Positions 48,391 through 61,457 of a DNA stretch of 64,000 nucleotides are shown piece by piece. The DNA is from Marasmius tenuissimus. Its lineage: Eukaryota; Basidiomycota; Agaricomycetes; Agaricales; Marasmiaceae. Position 1 is the first letter of the stretch; each line of letters opens with the position of its first letter. The notes below the pieces were generated by a model. That model saw only the letters and a list, made by a program, of their open reading frames with translations. It was not told where the DNA came from and made no database searches. Both the position numbers and the translations under genes were made by a program. The DNA lies in assembly GCA_029532415.1 (NCBI GenBank), contig JAQOTA010000065.1, positions 620,001-684,000 on the forward strand. The letters run 5' to 3'.

Positions 48391-51300
48391 GATAGAGGCG
48401 AATGATATAGAGTATATCTTGAGAAGAATATCTTTCGGTTTCCGGAGTGGATGAGCCTTCTTATAACACTGAAGGCAAGCGCACCTGAAGATTCCTCACA
48501 CATCGATTACACCTTCGAAGCTAATTACCACTTACCGAATGGGAATGTTGGAGTGAATCTTCGGTTGCAACGCCTTGCTGCGCTTGCCGAATCGTCCCTG
48601 AATAGGTGAGGCAAGGCAAATCACAAACGAGGGTTAACAAGGGTGCGGTCTGCTTGCTGAAGCTTTGCCACAGTTGATCAAAACAGAGAGAAGAGGTCGC
48701 GTCTTTTCGAGGTGGGTTGCCGTCTGGTGGCCATAGTAATGTAGGCCCTCGCATTTCCCACCCATAAGGGAAAGTGATATTCTCAATTCTGATACGAAAT
48801 GTTGAGGTCAATTAATTAGCGGTGATGGTGAATGTGTCTATATGGCTTGGGTACCACATGTCGATGTAGATAGACGCTAAGATTAATACGTGTGAATTCC
48901 TGACAGAAAATGCCCTCGGACTTGTGTGGTCTTCGACAAAAAGCTTACCGTTTATTCCACCGTTGACGGGGTTCAGAATTCCAACATACGGTCCCGCACA
49001 TGTCATCTGGCTTCATTTACAGTCAGTTACCCGCAGAATACGCCGACTCGGATGCGCGATGGGGGGTCCAAATGCGATGACATTGGATGTGGGTAGCAGA
49101 ATGATTGGTCAAACAGGCTGTGGTACTGGCATTTTGAGGTCTGTATAATGACATCGTATGTAAAGCCATGCATGGGAAACCGCTGTCCAGAAACTTACCT
49201 TTGTCAGGACTCGAGCAACAAGCAGCGTCAGCTTCGATGTGGGCGTTGCCAAATACGTGTAGACTGTAGTGCTGGGCTTTGGCTACGGCATGGGTTTGTA
49301 AAATATCGAGCTAAGCTGTCTGCTGTACAACCCTCGGGGTCTCGTTCGAGATAGTTAGGGCACGAACGTTAACATACGTCGGTGCTTGGAACCAGCTGGC
49401 AGCAGGTGACCTGTTTGCAGAAGTCTGCAGACTGCGCGGGAGGTAGTAAGAATGAGCCGATTTCGCGGGATATGCTGATTTGTCAGAGAAATGAAACGAA
49501 AACTAAGGTTGTAGCTTTCATCGAATCCTGTTCTGACGGGCTGGTCGAACCTGCCAGAAGTCAATCCACGGCACAAATAGTATTGTACATCGCGCACCTG
49601 TGAATGATCATGCGTCGGCTCTCAAAGTTTCGACGTGCGGCAGCCTGAGCTCAGAGCTCAGCGCTCAGCGCTCAGCCTCCGATCGATTGCAAGTGCATCC
49701 TCATTGTATCCGATATTTCGTTGGTCTCAAAACTTGAGCCTGATCGAGCCTGATCTTTGTTATCTGTCTGTCTCGGATGTTGGCGCTCAGCGTTGTGTTC
49801 GCCTCAAAATCAGACCGACATTTAGTCAGGATCAAGAGGAATGTGCAGCTGCAAGATATGAGAGACGAAAGACTCCCAAATTGCCAGAGCTTGACTGTCC
49901 AGAGCTGGATGGACCAGGAAAGTTGTCGGGAGGAACCGAGGAGGAACTGTCCTTAAGAACGTGTAGAGTGTGCATGCAAGTCTACAAAGTCAACGCGAGC
50001 TTAACAAAGATAGATGTAATATTGGACGTGCCACACTCTAATGAAAATTCAACGCCTGTTTCCGGAGTCCATCTTTGGCGACGATCTGAGTAGTACGCAT
50101 TGGCAATGGTTTATCATGGTGATGGTAGTGAGGTCAAGTGTAGGTTTACGCGCACGTGCCGTTCACGCTGTTGACCCACAATGGAAACTTCCCACGCTAC
50201 TCCTTTGAAACGGTTTCAAAACATGCATCCCACTGGCAAACTGCTCGAAAGGCTTCAGATGGCGAGCACGTCTGTACGATACCTCTATTGAGGATTAACA
50301 AGGCCTACCATCAGGAGGTCGAAGGCGGCGAAGCTCGGGACGTATCGCACACAGACGCGAGGGTTAGCATGTGCGGCATCACGATATAAGAGTCCTGGCC
50401 GTGGCACCGTCAGAGCTGATGCGGACGCCCTTGAATCAGGAGCTTCTCTAACGTCAACCACATTGATTCTGGCCCCCATTGACACTACCAACTCGGAGCA
50501 GTTCATTGGCTGCCAGGAATCTGGAATTCTTGAGTCTCCGTGCCGCATGGAATCAAACCTTTGGGACGAAGCTTACAGGGGTCATAAAAAGGAGAAGAAA
50601 TCCGGACACGAGTATGTCCTTCGAAGCTATCTCTGGAAAGCATTACATACTAGAATCCCACCCAGTTACTGAACCCGATCGGAGGTTATTTGGGCTTATA
50701 TCTTGCGCTGTGCGTTGGGCTCCCCCTCCTCTAATTCCAACTCAATCAACAGTCGGGCATGACTCTACGAAAACTCATTGTTCGAGGGGACGCAGGAGCG
50801 CTGTCTTCCCCCAGTTTCCATCAACTTTTCGCCCTCAGGGCAAGTCAACGTCCAAACAATGTCGCAAGTACTCGCGACGTCGACACATCACTTTGTCCCG
50901 ATAAGATTTCTATTCACGTTGAGTGCCCAATCGTTATTGACGTTGTGGTGTCAGTAAGAAAGCAGCTAGAATGAATGATACAGGTGGGCTGGTCAAATTG
51001 AATGGGCCGTCGACTGTCTGAGGGGCTCAAAATGACCTGGAGGCACCCAGACTAACAAGAGTTCCCTGTCTAGAGCCATCGTTGCAAGCACCGCGACAGT
51101 TCCCCTGTCGACGCATCGATTTGGTAGCCTATTTATACTATTCTGCACTTAGCTTCACTACCGAGCTCCTGGGCATCAACGTTTCAACGTTCAACCGTCA
51201 TGAGCAGGTACCTTCGCAAGGGCTTGAGTCCGCCGTTCTCGTCGCAACAGATGTCACTCTGCCCTTGCCGAATGAGTCCAGTTACATATCGTCCTTGAAA

Positions 51301-53333
51301 ACTTGACCAGAACAAACCTCGCCGTTTTTTTGTGAACCCAAATAACGGAAGTAAGTCAACAGGGTGTACTATAGGAGTTATTGCTGCCGCACCCTTATTC
51401 AATCCTTATTTTTGGTATTTCCCGCGTCTCGCGCCCTATCCCAGCTCACGTCTTTCACGATACCAAATGATACCCAAAGAAGGCTTAATGAAGTCGGTGT
51501 GATGTTCTCCGGATTACTGTAAGAGAATCTTTTGTGAAACCAACTTAGTGATTCTCGATGTGAGTCATGAATCAGAAGATGCAGTAACTTATGCTTCGCT
51601 AGAGTATGCTATATCCCAGCTCCGGCCTCCCGTTTCCCACCCCACGAGGAAACCGGGGTAAGTCGTATGCACCATTGTATGTGCTGTAGTGTCTTCCATG
51701 TCAACTACGTGGTCAGCCCGACAGGATCCATGCTAGTCTATACTGATCTATGTTAAAAGTTGGGTTTTGATCACCGGGAGTTGGACAGGCGCTCGCGTTG
51801 CTGAACTTCCGACTCGGCAGAAGCTCGGAGTAACGGACTCCGATACCACAATATAATAATGCTCATCTGTTGGGGTCCAACCAGTGCAAGGGAAATCTGG
51901 GAAGGTCTCCATAGGTCTCCGTCTTAAGACCTACATTCGCGAGACAACCTAAAATGCCTAGTTACGGATAGCATAAACCATCGTTCTAAATCGATCGATA
52001 CATCCCGCTAAGCCGGATATTCCCAGGTCGGCTGTACATCAATGGATCAATGGAGAGTTGAGGGCCTGGACTGGGTCGTACTCGATAGACAATTCTCCGT
52101 ACGACATGATATACACAGACCATCGGGTGGACGAAGACGGTGGACCTGAAAGAGGTGCTATGGTGAATGCTGTTCTGATTCAATGGCCCTTTCGTCGTTT
52201 ACGCTCGCTATTGCCTGCAATCAATTTCCAGTCATTTCCCACTCCGAAGGTCAAATGATCCGTGATCGTTCAGGGTTGTCCAGATTGAGGGAGAGAAGCT
52301 GAGAGAAGTCGAGAAGCTGTGCTCCCAGAAGCTACATGGAATGTTGAATGAATTGTGATTAAGGAACGGCCAAGTATTGACTCTCATCCGCAGTCGAGAA
52401 GCACTGTTGGATCGACCCAAGCTCCTCCAAGACTAGCGGGATCCCGGATACGCAGTCGTGAGAGCCTGTAGTAGAGAAAGCCACCCTTCCAGCCACAAAA
52501 GCTGTAAACAAGCTTCAGCCCCAAGCGCTCAAAATCCGAACGTTCTCGGCAGGCCCCGAATTTGTGAGGGCCGAGAGACCTTGTGTTTCTCCGCCACGAT
52601 CAACAGACGATCACTAAGAAACTTTGTGCGTTTCATGTCGGCTTTGAGAAAGCCCTGGAAGTCCTGAGTACTACATACACATCCGTTAGAATCGTGGTAT
52701 TCATGACACGCCCCAGTGTCACTGTAAGCACGACGTTTCTTTAAAAATTTCCAGTCATCTAGAGTTAGTAACTTCGGCGAGCTCGGAGGTGAATGATTGG
52801 GTCTTACTACACACACAGAGTATACTAGCATGATCTATCAACCGTACATTTATAAGTGGTGGTGTCCAGAAGCCGGTGATAAGTAGGTGCGGTGTTTCGC
52901 GAGGAGCAGAGGCGGTGACTGTCCCGCCCAGTACCCTGTGGCAGTGCTCGGATATAAAACTCTTCCGACCAATGGTCACTAGTCGCCGTCCTCAGTCACG
53001 TGCAGCTCAAAAAATAGGGTCTCCATCCCGCGAGTACCAAATCTAAGTAAGTAGTATCGTACGATATGCTACACAAATTAATCAAGTCTATAGAGATAGG
53101 TAAGTACAACCTCCGGCGTTCATGAAGATCCACGTAAAGTAATTTTAGGCAGTGAAGAGTAGGTTAAGGAATGCACGAAACGATGAAACAGAAGAGAAAG
53201 GATTGATGACACAGTACAAAATGTTGCTTTAAAACCACTATTACAAATGTCTGAGATGCACGGTTGGAATGAGGTCCAGAGAGAACAAAGATGTCCAAGA
53301 AGGAATAGAAAGTCTGAGTAGGGTATGATGAAG
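48391..53333. other. Gene-poor stretch of about 4.9 kb
   Basis: No gene is recognised. Frames of up to 152 codons (49635-50093) have no domain, and part of that frame lies in a short imperfect repeat of gctcag units (49641-49680). On the minus strand at 48812-49200 a frame with CAGPYVGILNPVNGGING and intron-like boundaries hints at a lost secreted protein gene, but stops prevent a model. The MFS copy 3 promoter occupies the left end. Confidence 0.4.
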
Positions 53334-56081
53334 CTAGAATGACGCTGTCGTGGACGTGTATGATGCAGCATAGGGTGGTGCTGGCGGAGACGGGGTGTGG
53401 TATACGCTGTAGGTTGGTAATGGATAAGGTGAACTCCCGTCAAACTGTTGGCGAGTAGTCTGCTGATATCGTGGGGTGGTATAGTACTGAGTATTGGGGT
53501 AACCAACGAGTCCTGCGGGTGATGGGGACGAATCCTGACTGTGTACTTGGTAGTTGCCCCCGCTATGATACTCCGATATATCTCCATCTAAGGAGGATGG
53601 TGCACTTTCAGGACTCCAATCGGAAGTATGAGAAGCGGGCATTCCAGTAGGGGTGGCCGGCGTGTGCGTGTGCGTTTGCGTATCGTACAGGAATGCAGGG
53701 ACCTTCGCCTCGTAACCAAAGTCACTCATCGCCGTGCGGAAGTGATCGTCGTATAGTTTCCTTGTACTCGAGTAAGCTGCCATTCTTGTAGCGGGGTGAG
53801 TAGACGGGCGACATACCTAACCTTCGAGGAGTACTCACTCATCAAGTCGCTCGAGACGGCGAAGAAGCTCAGCATAGAGAATCCCTCATCGATATGAGCC
53901 AAAAGGAATTCAGCTTCTCCCGGCCATCCTTGGCGTATGCGAACGACTTCTTCAATGAGGACTTGACACGCGAGAGCCCAGAGGGTCTAGCACGAGCACA
54001 AAGTCGTCAGCATTTACACGCTGATAGAAAAGAGTCCAAACTCACCCCCATGATGGGATTGACGCATCCAAGTTGCTGCATATTGGTAACGCCGTTACTT
54101 TGTGGCCTCAACATTGCTTTTGCCGCGTCGATACACGCCTGTCTTGATCCCGAGTCGGAATAAGAGAAGATATTATGGAGCTTAATCACTGCCCCATATA
54201 TCAGGGCATAAGATAGGTATAGCAACCTCGTCGACGGGCCAGCAAGGTCGGCGGGAAGCGGACCTAGTTGGGCTTTAGTTGTTTGCAACAAGTGATTGAG
54301 GGATTGGAAGGCCGCGATGAAGGCTTGGGAGTCCTTCTGTGATGCGTCTGACAGATAATGAGGATTCCCTGTCTCCAAATCTTAACAACAACGTACCAGG
54401 ATTGTGTTGAGCGGCAAGGAAGACGGCTTGATGGAACAAGATCGAGCTCTTTGCCACGAAGGTATTGACTGATCGTTCGTATTCTTCGGTTTGCAGCTGC
54501 ACATGGTTTAGGTAGTTCCATACTGTCGAGGTACCTGTGGGCGGTAAAATACCCTATCAGAGGGAAGATAGTTAGTCTCAAACTCTTCGCCCGTCTATGA
54601 TGATTTCTTACCTCCTTGTAGCTTTCCATATCCAGTGGCCACGGCGTATCCACTTGCATCCCTGGTGCATCGAACACTCCGCAGACATCCGACGCTGAAT
54701 TGACGGCAGCTGCCAGATTTCGATAGAGCGTGAATACTGTCCAAAATGCATTGATCCTCTCGCCTTCTTCCAGAGTATCTCTTGGCTCAGGTAGTGGCGT
54801 AGATCCACTCGGTCCGACCGCGACCGGGCTAGTGCTGGACCCCCACGATGCACTGCCCGAGGAGCGAATTCTATGTAATCCGCATGCGAGCACCAGCGAG
54901 GCGGCACTAGATGCGTGCCGTTTAGCCTCAATAATGTTTCCGGCTCGGAAGAAGTAGTAGGAAAGAAGGGTTTCCGCTTGAATTGTGTGAATGTATCTTT
55001 GAGGATGAGATGTCAAAAGATCCGTGGCGGTTTCTCGCAGAGCGAGCAGGAGCATACCAGGCTCGCGCCCCCGATATGTTTCGCCAGGTTGGTGGGAAGT
55101 GGTCAAGTGTACGCCGAGAAGGTACACAGTGCGTAGCAGACCAGAAGTGGGCCGAGTCGTATCACCCGGGGGCTTCTGGAGAAGGGCCGCGTTGTAAAAA
55201 CGAGATGTATGGAGGAAAAACCCGAATGTAGAACTATGAGCGAGGAAGGTGTCGAGCCTAGATTTAAGCAAACGCTGTGTCAGTTAACCTTCCAGACACA
55301 ACTAGAAATATGCCGTCAACATCGTGATAGCAACTCACAAATTTCGGATCACAGGCAATGAGGGTTCCTGCCAGAGAAAGACATTTCAGCACAGACTGTC
55401 AACGACTATACATCAATAAAGTGGGCTGACCTCGGTGTCCATCCCAGGAGACGCCGAAGTAGTGCGAACCGAGGACATGGTCGGTATTCCTGAGTGGGGA
55501 AAGTAAGTCATACCGTAAACTCCTGGGTACATTCGCGACGAACCAGATGGCGGGCTGAGCGTAGACAGGGGCGACGGTGCAGAAAATGGTGAGGATGGGC
55601 TTGTCTGACTCGATTGTGGCTCTCCTTTGGGTAATGGTATTGAAGATACCGCAAGGTGAAGGCGACCCTCTTCACTCGACGACGTTAATCGGTGGTATGG
55701 ATTATGAAGAGCCACTGAAGGTGATTCGTCTGGATTCTCGTACTCCCTCAAACGAGCTTCGAGCCGGGAGACAGCGTCCTCCAGAACCCTCGTTCTTGAT
55801 CTTCCGGGACCGTCGGCGTACTCGCAAGGGTCGTCTTTGGGGTGCCTCTCGCATGGGCCGCATATGGGACGTGCCCCATCACATTTCTGTGGCAGAGTTC
55901 GTCAAACATTCAAGTCAAAAAATTTTCAGTAGCGACGCACGATTTTCAGAAACCTATAATGGAAGCGGTGTGAGTCTCTAGAAAGAAGTATCATTGAGCA
56001 GACGCACCTGCATGTCAAACATGCTTTCCCTCTCTTCAAAGGCTTTGACGAGCTGGGACGAGGGGAGGAACTCTTGTGCAT
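53334..56081 (-). CDS. Zn2Cys6 transcription factor with fungal-specific regulatory domain
   Basis: Start 56081 gives MHKSSSPRPSSSKPLKRGKA, then a zinc cluster assembled from three exons: CLTC, FLKI from a 13-nt micro-exon at 55941-55953, and KCDGARPICGPCERHPKDDP with a final Cys. The cysteine spacing is C-x2-C-x6-C-x6-C-x2-C-x8-C, as required. GRSRTRVLEDAVSRLEARLR follows as a dimerisation helix. The middle part carries the fungal-specific factor domain: FFLHTSRFYNAALLQKPPGD, LLRTVYLLGVHLTTSHQPGE, ETLLSYYFFRAGNIIEAKRH, GLHRIRSSG and INAFWTVFTLYRNLAA. A Ser/Pro/Tyr-rich C-terminus may be an activation region. It is a nuclear DNA-binding regulator with unknown target genes. The nearest gene it might control is MFS copy 3, 5 kb away, but no link is seen. 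Confidence 0.9.
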
Positions 56082-58815
56082 TCCCTAGGGTAGGAGGATT
56101 GAAGGAAGTAATTATAGTTGAGAGCCATTGTGTCCTTTTATATAGCCGCCTGTGCCGATGACTTGGATGTTGAATATTAGAAAGCAGATCTTAACGAATC
56201 TGGCGGAGTAAAGAGCAAATCTCGAATTTCTTCGTGTCGAGAAATGGATCGAAGGCTGTGACGGCTCTAGGAACGGGACAAATCAAGCCCCCACTTAGGT
56301 AACGGTAACGCCATGCGTGACATAAGACCACGTCACGTGCTGGAGCGCTTGGAGCGTTTCGCTGCCTCACAGTGCACAGCTCTCCGCTTTCAACTTGAAC
56401 CTCAGGCCTCAGGCTGCTTCGCCCTGAATCCACTTCTCAACTACAGTTCTTCCCGGGGAATTTTTACCAGCGATATCTTGGGACCATTGCTCACTTATCG
56501 CCCGCAGCACTCCCGGTCTTTCCGACATCTTGATATCTTCGCCTCTTAGCCTGAACTGCTTACATTGACCGCTATTGACCGGGCCTTTCATCTCCTGTTT
56601 TCTGACTTCGGAGAAAGTATAGCTGGCGGCTCAGAGTCAATTGGGTCTTGGAGAACATACTAGAACTTGCGGTTGGTAAGCGGTTCAGTGACTTGGAATT
56701 TTCGTCTAATTCATTGCTGTCATGATAGTCCCAGTGCCGGTCTAGGTCAATATGTGACCCTAGTTCATATCCCTTGACCTTTCATCGTTCTGGAATGCAC
56801 CTCCCCAACGACCGGCCCAAAACTCTGCGGTCCCGTCCCTGTCGCCTGACCAGTCCCGAAGATAATTGGGCCCTACCCTTATCGTAGTATCGTGTGTGCA
56901 TCTCGTCTTGCTATTAGCTGTGAGTCTCTTGTGAGTCATTCATCTGTCCATCAGCCATCGATCCAGCCTCGAGTTTCTTCGAGTTACCATCAAAACAAGG
57001 CCCTCATTTTTCGGAGTGTATTTTCTTGGACAATGATTCAAGAGTAATATTCGCTCCCTAACACGTTCTCGTGCTCTCCACTGCGATGGCCGGTATTCTC
57101 CACTTTTCGTATCTATTGACACAGCATACGCTCAATCGTGCCTTCTTGTCTTCCACGATTCCATCGTCGAGAGAGAGTCCGAGATCGCCATTGTTATTTC
57201 GTTGATTGTTGAACCCTCGTAATTTGGAGTTGTACCATTCTGCTACCATATGGGAGGTGTCGCTTCATCTCGGTCATGGTGAACTTCCGTCTCAACTCGT
57301 ACGATTTTTTCTTTCCTCAAGAGTTTTACCGCTGCTATTCTGGTTCCTGTGCTGGGAAATATGTTCCAAATTCACCAGCCACCTCTCCACGATCGCACGC
57401 GATGAATAAATCACGGGCGTGCGAATTACTTTACTTCCACGATCATGGGCTTGAGTTCCGAATGTTGGCATTGTTGACTTGGTGAAGGGCGTTTCAAGGA
57501 GAAGAATACATACTTCAATCCCGGTGGGCCCTGAATTTTGAACACCTGTTCGTTCTTAGGTATGGTTGACACAGCGCGGAACATCGCCTGTCTGAATACA
57601 CATATAGGTATCTAGGTACAGAGTCCAGACAGCTTTCAATAGCTAGCCTATCTCCTGTAATCGTAACTGTTGTGCGTACTATACACCATCACTTCAAATC
57701 CCGTGAATGACGGCCGATGAATGCCCCCAACTTGAGCATAACCTAGACGACGCTTGTGTCTCTCAATGACAGCGAGTGAGGTTGGGGGAAAACCTTCCTT
57801 GCCATTGAGAAAACCCACGGAAGTGACTCAGGGTGCTCCTAAGCTTTGACCCGTCCGCGTCTAGCGGAGCCTCAGCACGATGGTCCTCGTAGGACAAGGG
57901 TACGCAAAGGGGCCAATCTAAGTAGTACCATACAAGCTCGTTTCTTACCCAAGACCACCGGTAGGTACGGTGCCATTTCGGACGACTTCGCGTCAATTTC
58001 GCGGTCATGGATGACGAGACTAGATTGAAGAACCGTACTGTATGGTCGAAGGACTCCGAAATGAAGTTATGTCGAGCTAGCTCCAAAAGGCTTCCTCTCA
58101 ATGCGAACAGTGTCGGTTCCTACAGGTTCTCTGGCAGGATCCGTCAATGCGATAACTCCGTCGGGCCCTATTCCGTTGCAAAAGTGTTCAACCAAATCAC
58201 TCGACAACCTCGGAGGCGCTCGAGGCCCTATGGCGAATCTGCAGCCCTGACCATGATTTCATCCACACCTCCAATCGAATACCGAGTGAGATGCCATTAG
58301 AAGATATCAACATTGTTCTGCTAACGAGGACTGAGTTGTATTCGAGAGCCATGAGTTTTGGACGTAGAACCATGTCCTGTCGCGTCGGAAGCTGTTGAAA
58401 TCACCCTGAAAGGTCATGCGTGGCTTCGGGCAAGCCAAGTGAGATTGAGAGTACAAGGAATCAACAGAACTCAATAGAAGGTTACAGGGTGGCACCTGGC
58501 AGCATGGGCCTCATCAACGGACCAACATTTTGCAACCATAGTGAGGTTAATGAATCAATTTTAGTCGCATTTCTGTTGAGCGGCACAAACACTTCCCAGG
58601 GCTAAGAATGGAGCTCAAATCGGTATCGTCAGGAGGGCCCCAGTGTGTCACGACAAGACTTGACGATCTGCTCCTGGTACGACATACTTGGGTTTCATGA
58701 AGCCAAACCCAGTTGCCCGTCGCAAACTCGGGGCTGCCAGCGCAAGCGTGGGTTCGCAAAACTGTCTGAACCCATGCAAGTAGCCGTAATTATGTTGACT
58801 GTCTATTCTTCAAAC
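56082..58815. other. Intergenic, gene-poor
   Basis: The first few hundred bases are the promoter of the zinc-cluster factor. Beyond that no domain is seen. A minus-strand frame at 57763-58101 (RGSLLELARHNFISESFDHT) continues upstream only through stops, so it looks like a relic of unknown origin. Confidence 0.35.
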
Positions 58816-59095
58816 TCACAATTGTGACGGTGGCCACGCTGGTACGTCCACAATGCCGGGGTGTATGGAGACGGTAAGATCTTGCGAGTCGCCAGTCACT
58901 TTGACAAGAAGGACCACCCCAGCTTCTGTGAAAGTTGTCGTTGGACCGCAGGGTACGATCGTGCCGGTTGTGACGTGAACCTCGTATCTCCGGGGGGCTT
59001 GTTGGAATTGAGACGTAGTTCGAAAACAATGGCGTCGTGTGGTACTAGCGGCGCACCAAACAACAAGGTAGGCGTTGAGGCTTTGAAGGCAACCT
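58816..59095 (-). pseudogene. Frameshifted coding relic, unknown family
   Basis: Two minus-strand frames overlap in a way that suggests one lost reading frame: APLVPHDAIVFELRLNSNK with PPGDT, then, after a one-base shift, YEVHVTTGTIVPCGPTTTF, VVLLVKVTGDSQDLTVSI and HPGIVDVPAWPPSQL with TGA. The beta-strand-like pattern reads as real protein. I do not recognise the family. A short intron at the shift is possible but no good donor is seen. Confidence 0.25.
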
Positions 59096-61080
59096 TTTAC
59101 AGTAAGGTCGCCGGTAAATTACAATTAATCCACCTCCACACGCTCAGCCTGCTCATCTCGCTTCGCGGAAGGGTGGGTGAGCTCGGAACTTGACGACTTG
59201 TGAAGGATACCGGGCGCGAGGGGGATGGAATGTCTAACGACATGGTAAGTCGCTATTGTCATCTGGAATCACAGTACTACACCCCAGAACTAATTCCGAA
59301 AGAGAGAATAACACGGACGGAGACGAGCGCGATCTCACACTGACTTTTCTAAAGCCTCCGTCCAACCCCCGTTCGTCGATCATGATCCCATGAAAATTCC
59401 CGCGAACCCCGCCACCCCACTCGACTAGGATGCAGAGGACACCAGAACAGCGGAGAGAATAATAGCGGTAGGGAAGACTGGTAGAGAGTGCACAGAAGTC
59501 ATTGATCGTGACTCCCCCCAACTCAACTCTGTCAATAGAAGAGGGGGTGCCGGTAGTCGAGGCACACCTAGCCTACTCGTGGAAGGAAGTTCACCAAGTA
59601 CCGGTTTCTAAGTAGGTATAATAAAGTCACTGTGCCTTTCATTGGCGGGTCATTCATCTCATTTGTAGCCACTTTGAGACGTTACTGACTCATCCAAGGC
59701 GCCGAAATGGATCGACGGGAAGCATCGACTCACCTCCGGAGGCCACCACAGCTAGCTGCTGCGGAGCGGATCATTAGTGACTGGGAGTGGTCGTCGCGCT
59801 TGGGATTTCACCGATATGAAAAGTAGTCTGTGCTTAAAAGCTGCTGAGCTCAAATTATGGCAGTACCATGCTAGAGATACTCTTGCACTCGTCATGCAAC
59901 GGCTAGGGTTCGCCGTGAGTGGTAGTGGACACAAGACTTGAAACTAAACTGGTGGCGCGGAAAAGTTAGCTATCTCGGCACGTGCCGCTGACTCGGCGGG
60001 ATTTGCCGAACTCCCAAAGTTCGAACTCAACAAGGACTTCCACAAATTCTTCAAAGCTTCATCAGGATTCGTCCTCCTAGCAGAGCTTTCAGGTCCATAG
60101 AAGACATGATTGGGGGCGATACTTCGTGATTCTCAACTCCATTCGTCGGCCTGGCCAGGCCCATCTCAGGCTTTCCTCTGGCGTCACCTGCGTTCGTCAG
60201 GTATAAAGCTGAAACCGTCGTCAACGGCGTGTTCAGTACCATATCTAGCCCATAAGGTTCGACGCCACATAGATGGTCCCGAAGTAAGGGGCAGAGTCTT
60301 TATTGCAAGAAAAGCGCAATTCATATCTTCGGCGCACGTCAGGGAGGAGGCTGTGGAAGTCGGGTGGGGAAGTGAATTGGAACCGCAACAGACCACGTAA
60401 GTACGAAGGCAAAACGCGGCCTGCGTATGTAGATGGAGAGCAAAATAGGATATGCGGGGAAAGATGATTATAATGGGTAGTGCAGGGCCGTGGTTGAGGA
60501 GCGAACCGGAGGAAGGTGAGTCGTCCGATCTCCTTCTAGGGCAAAAAAGAGACCACGAAAGGGTACGAGGGCTAACCCAATCGACAAGCAGAGCATCTGG
60601 CGTTTCACTTGAAGTAACGCTTAGCCCCTAGCCCCTAGCCATCGCTCCGAGTACAGGAAGGACGTCTACGCGCGGGGCTGGAATACGTAAGTAGGCCCGG
60701 CAACTAGGTATCCAAGTCAAGTATACGTGTAGGTTGTCGGTACGTGGCGGGGGCTTCCATGGCGTCGGGCACAGACGCTTGTTACTGCAGCATCAAACGC
60801 GCAGCAGCATTTCCGTCTGTGAATAACGACTCAGTCTCGTTTGCGACTGCTTATAGTAGAGTTCCGCACAAATGTACCTTCAAGCACTACTACCCTTCCC
60901 GTTCTCCCGTTGGGGGGCAGCGAGAATTATCACTAGAAAATACCTCCCTACCAGAAGTATAAGGCTAAGTCCCTGTTGTAAAGAACAAGCTGTCAGCGAA
61001 AGCTAGAACAACGAACAGTATTCCTACGAACTAGAAAGATAAACATCTCCTTCAACTCCTCCTGATAACGATCATCGGCC
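59096..61080. other. Intergenic, gene-poor
   Basis: Nearly 2 kb without a recognisable gene. Frames of 60-96 codons overlap on both strands and have no domain. A tiny duplication cttagcccctagcccctagc lies near 60630. Confidence 0.35.
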
Positions 61081-61457
61081 CTATTTTCCACTCCCAACGG
61101 TATCAAATTGCCTTGATCTATTTCCTGAGCAGGAAGCACCTATACGAGAATTCAAAGAACGGTTGATGGGCATGATGTTCATGAACGCGCTGACATCGAA
61201 TGCAAGGTACAACAGGCTGTCATCCTCGATACGTGGAGTGTACTGGAGATTCTCGAGGTCAGGTCTATCACTCGGGAACTCTGATGCGCTGTCTCTCACC
61301 GGCGCGTCTCGGTTTTCTTCGGAGAACAAGGGTCGAAGGTAAGGGTGGATGCGTGCACGTTTTTGTGCTCGATAATTGAAGCGCTGAACCTTCATTCCCA
61401 ACAAAACGGTTTCGATTTCAATGATGAAAGACGATTTGGGGAAGAGAGGGCGAGGAG
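61081..61457 (-). CDS. Possible terminal exon of an unrecognised gene
   Basis: A frame of about 125 codons follows a good acceptor (gtttccag at about 61458). It reads APRPLFPKSSFIIEIETVLL, GMKVQRFNYRAQKRARIHPY, DLENLQYTPRIEDDSLLYLA and FDVSAFMNIMPINRSLNSRI and ends with TAG. Upstream exons could not be joined. No family is recognised, and it may be part of a decayed gene. Confidence 0.3.

Noticed and set aside
49635..50093. 152-codon plus-strand frame
   Set aside because: No domain, low-complexity start in a gctcag repeat, and no supporting promoter or splice pattern.
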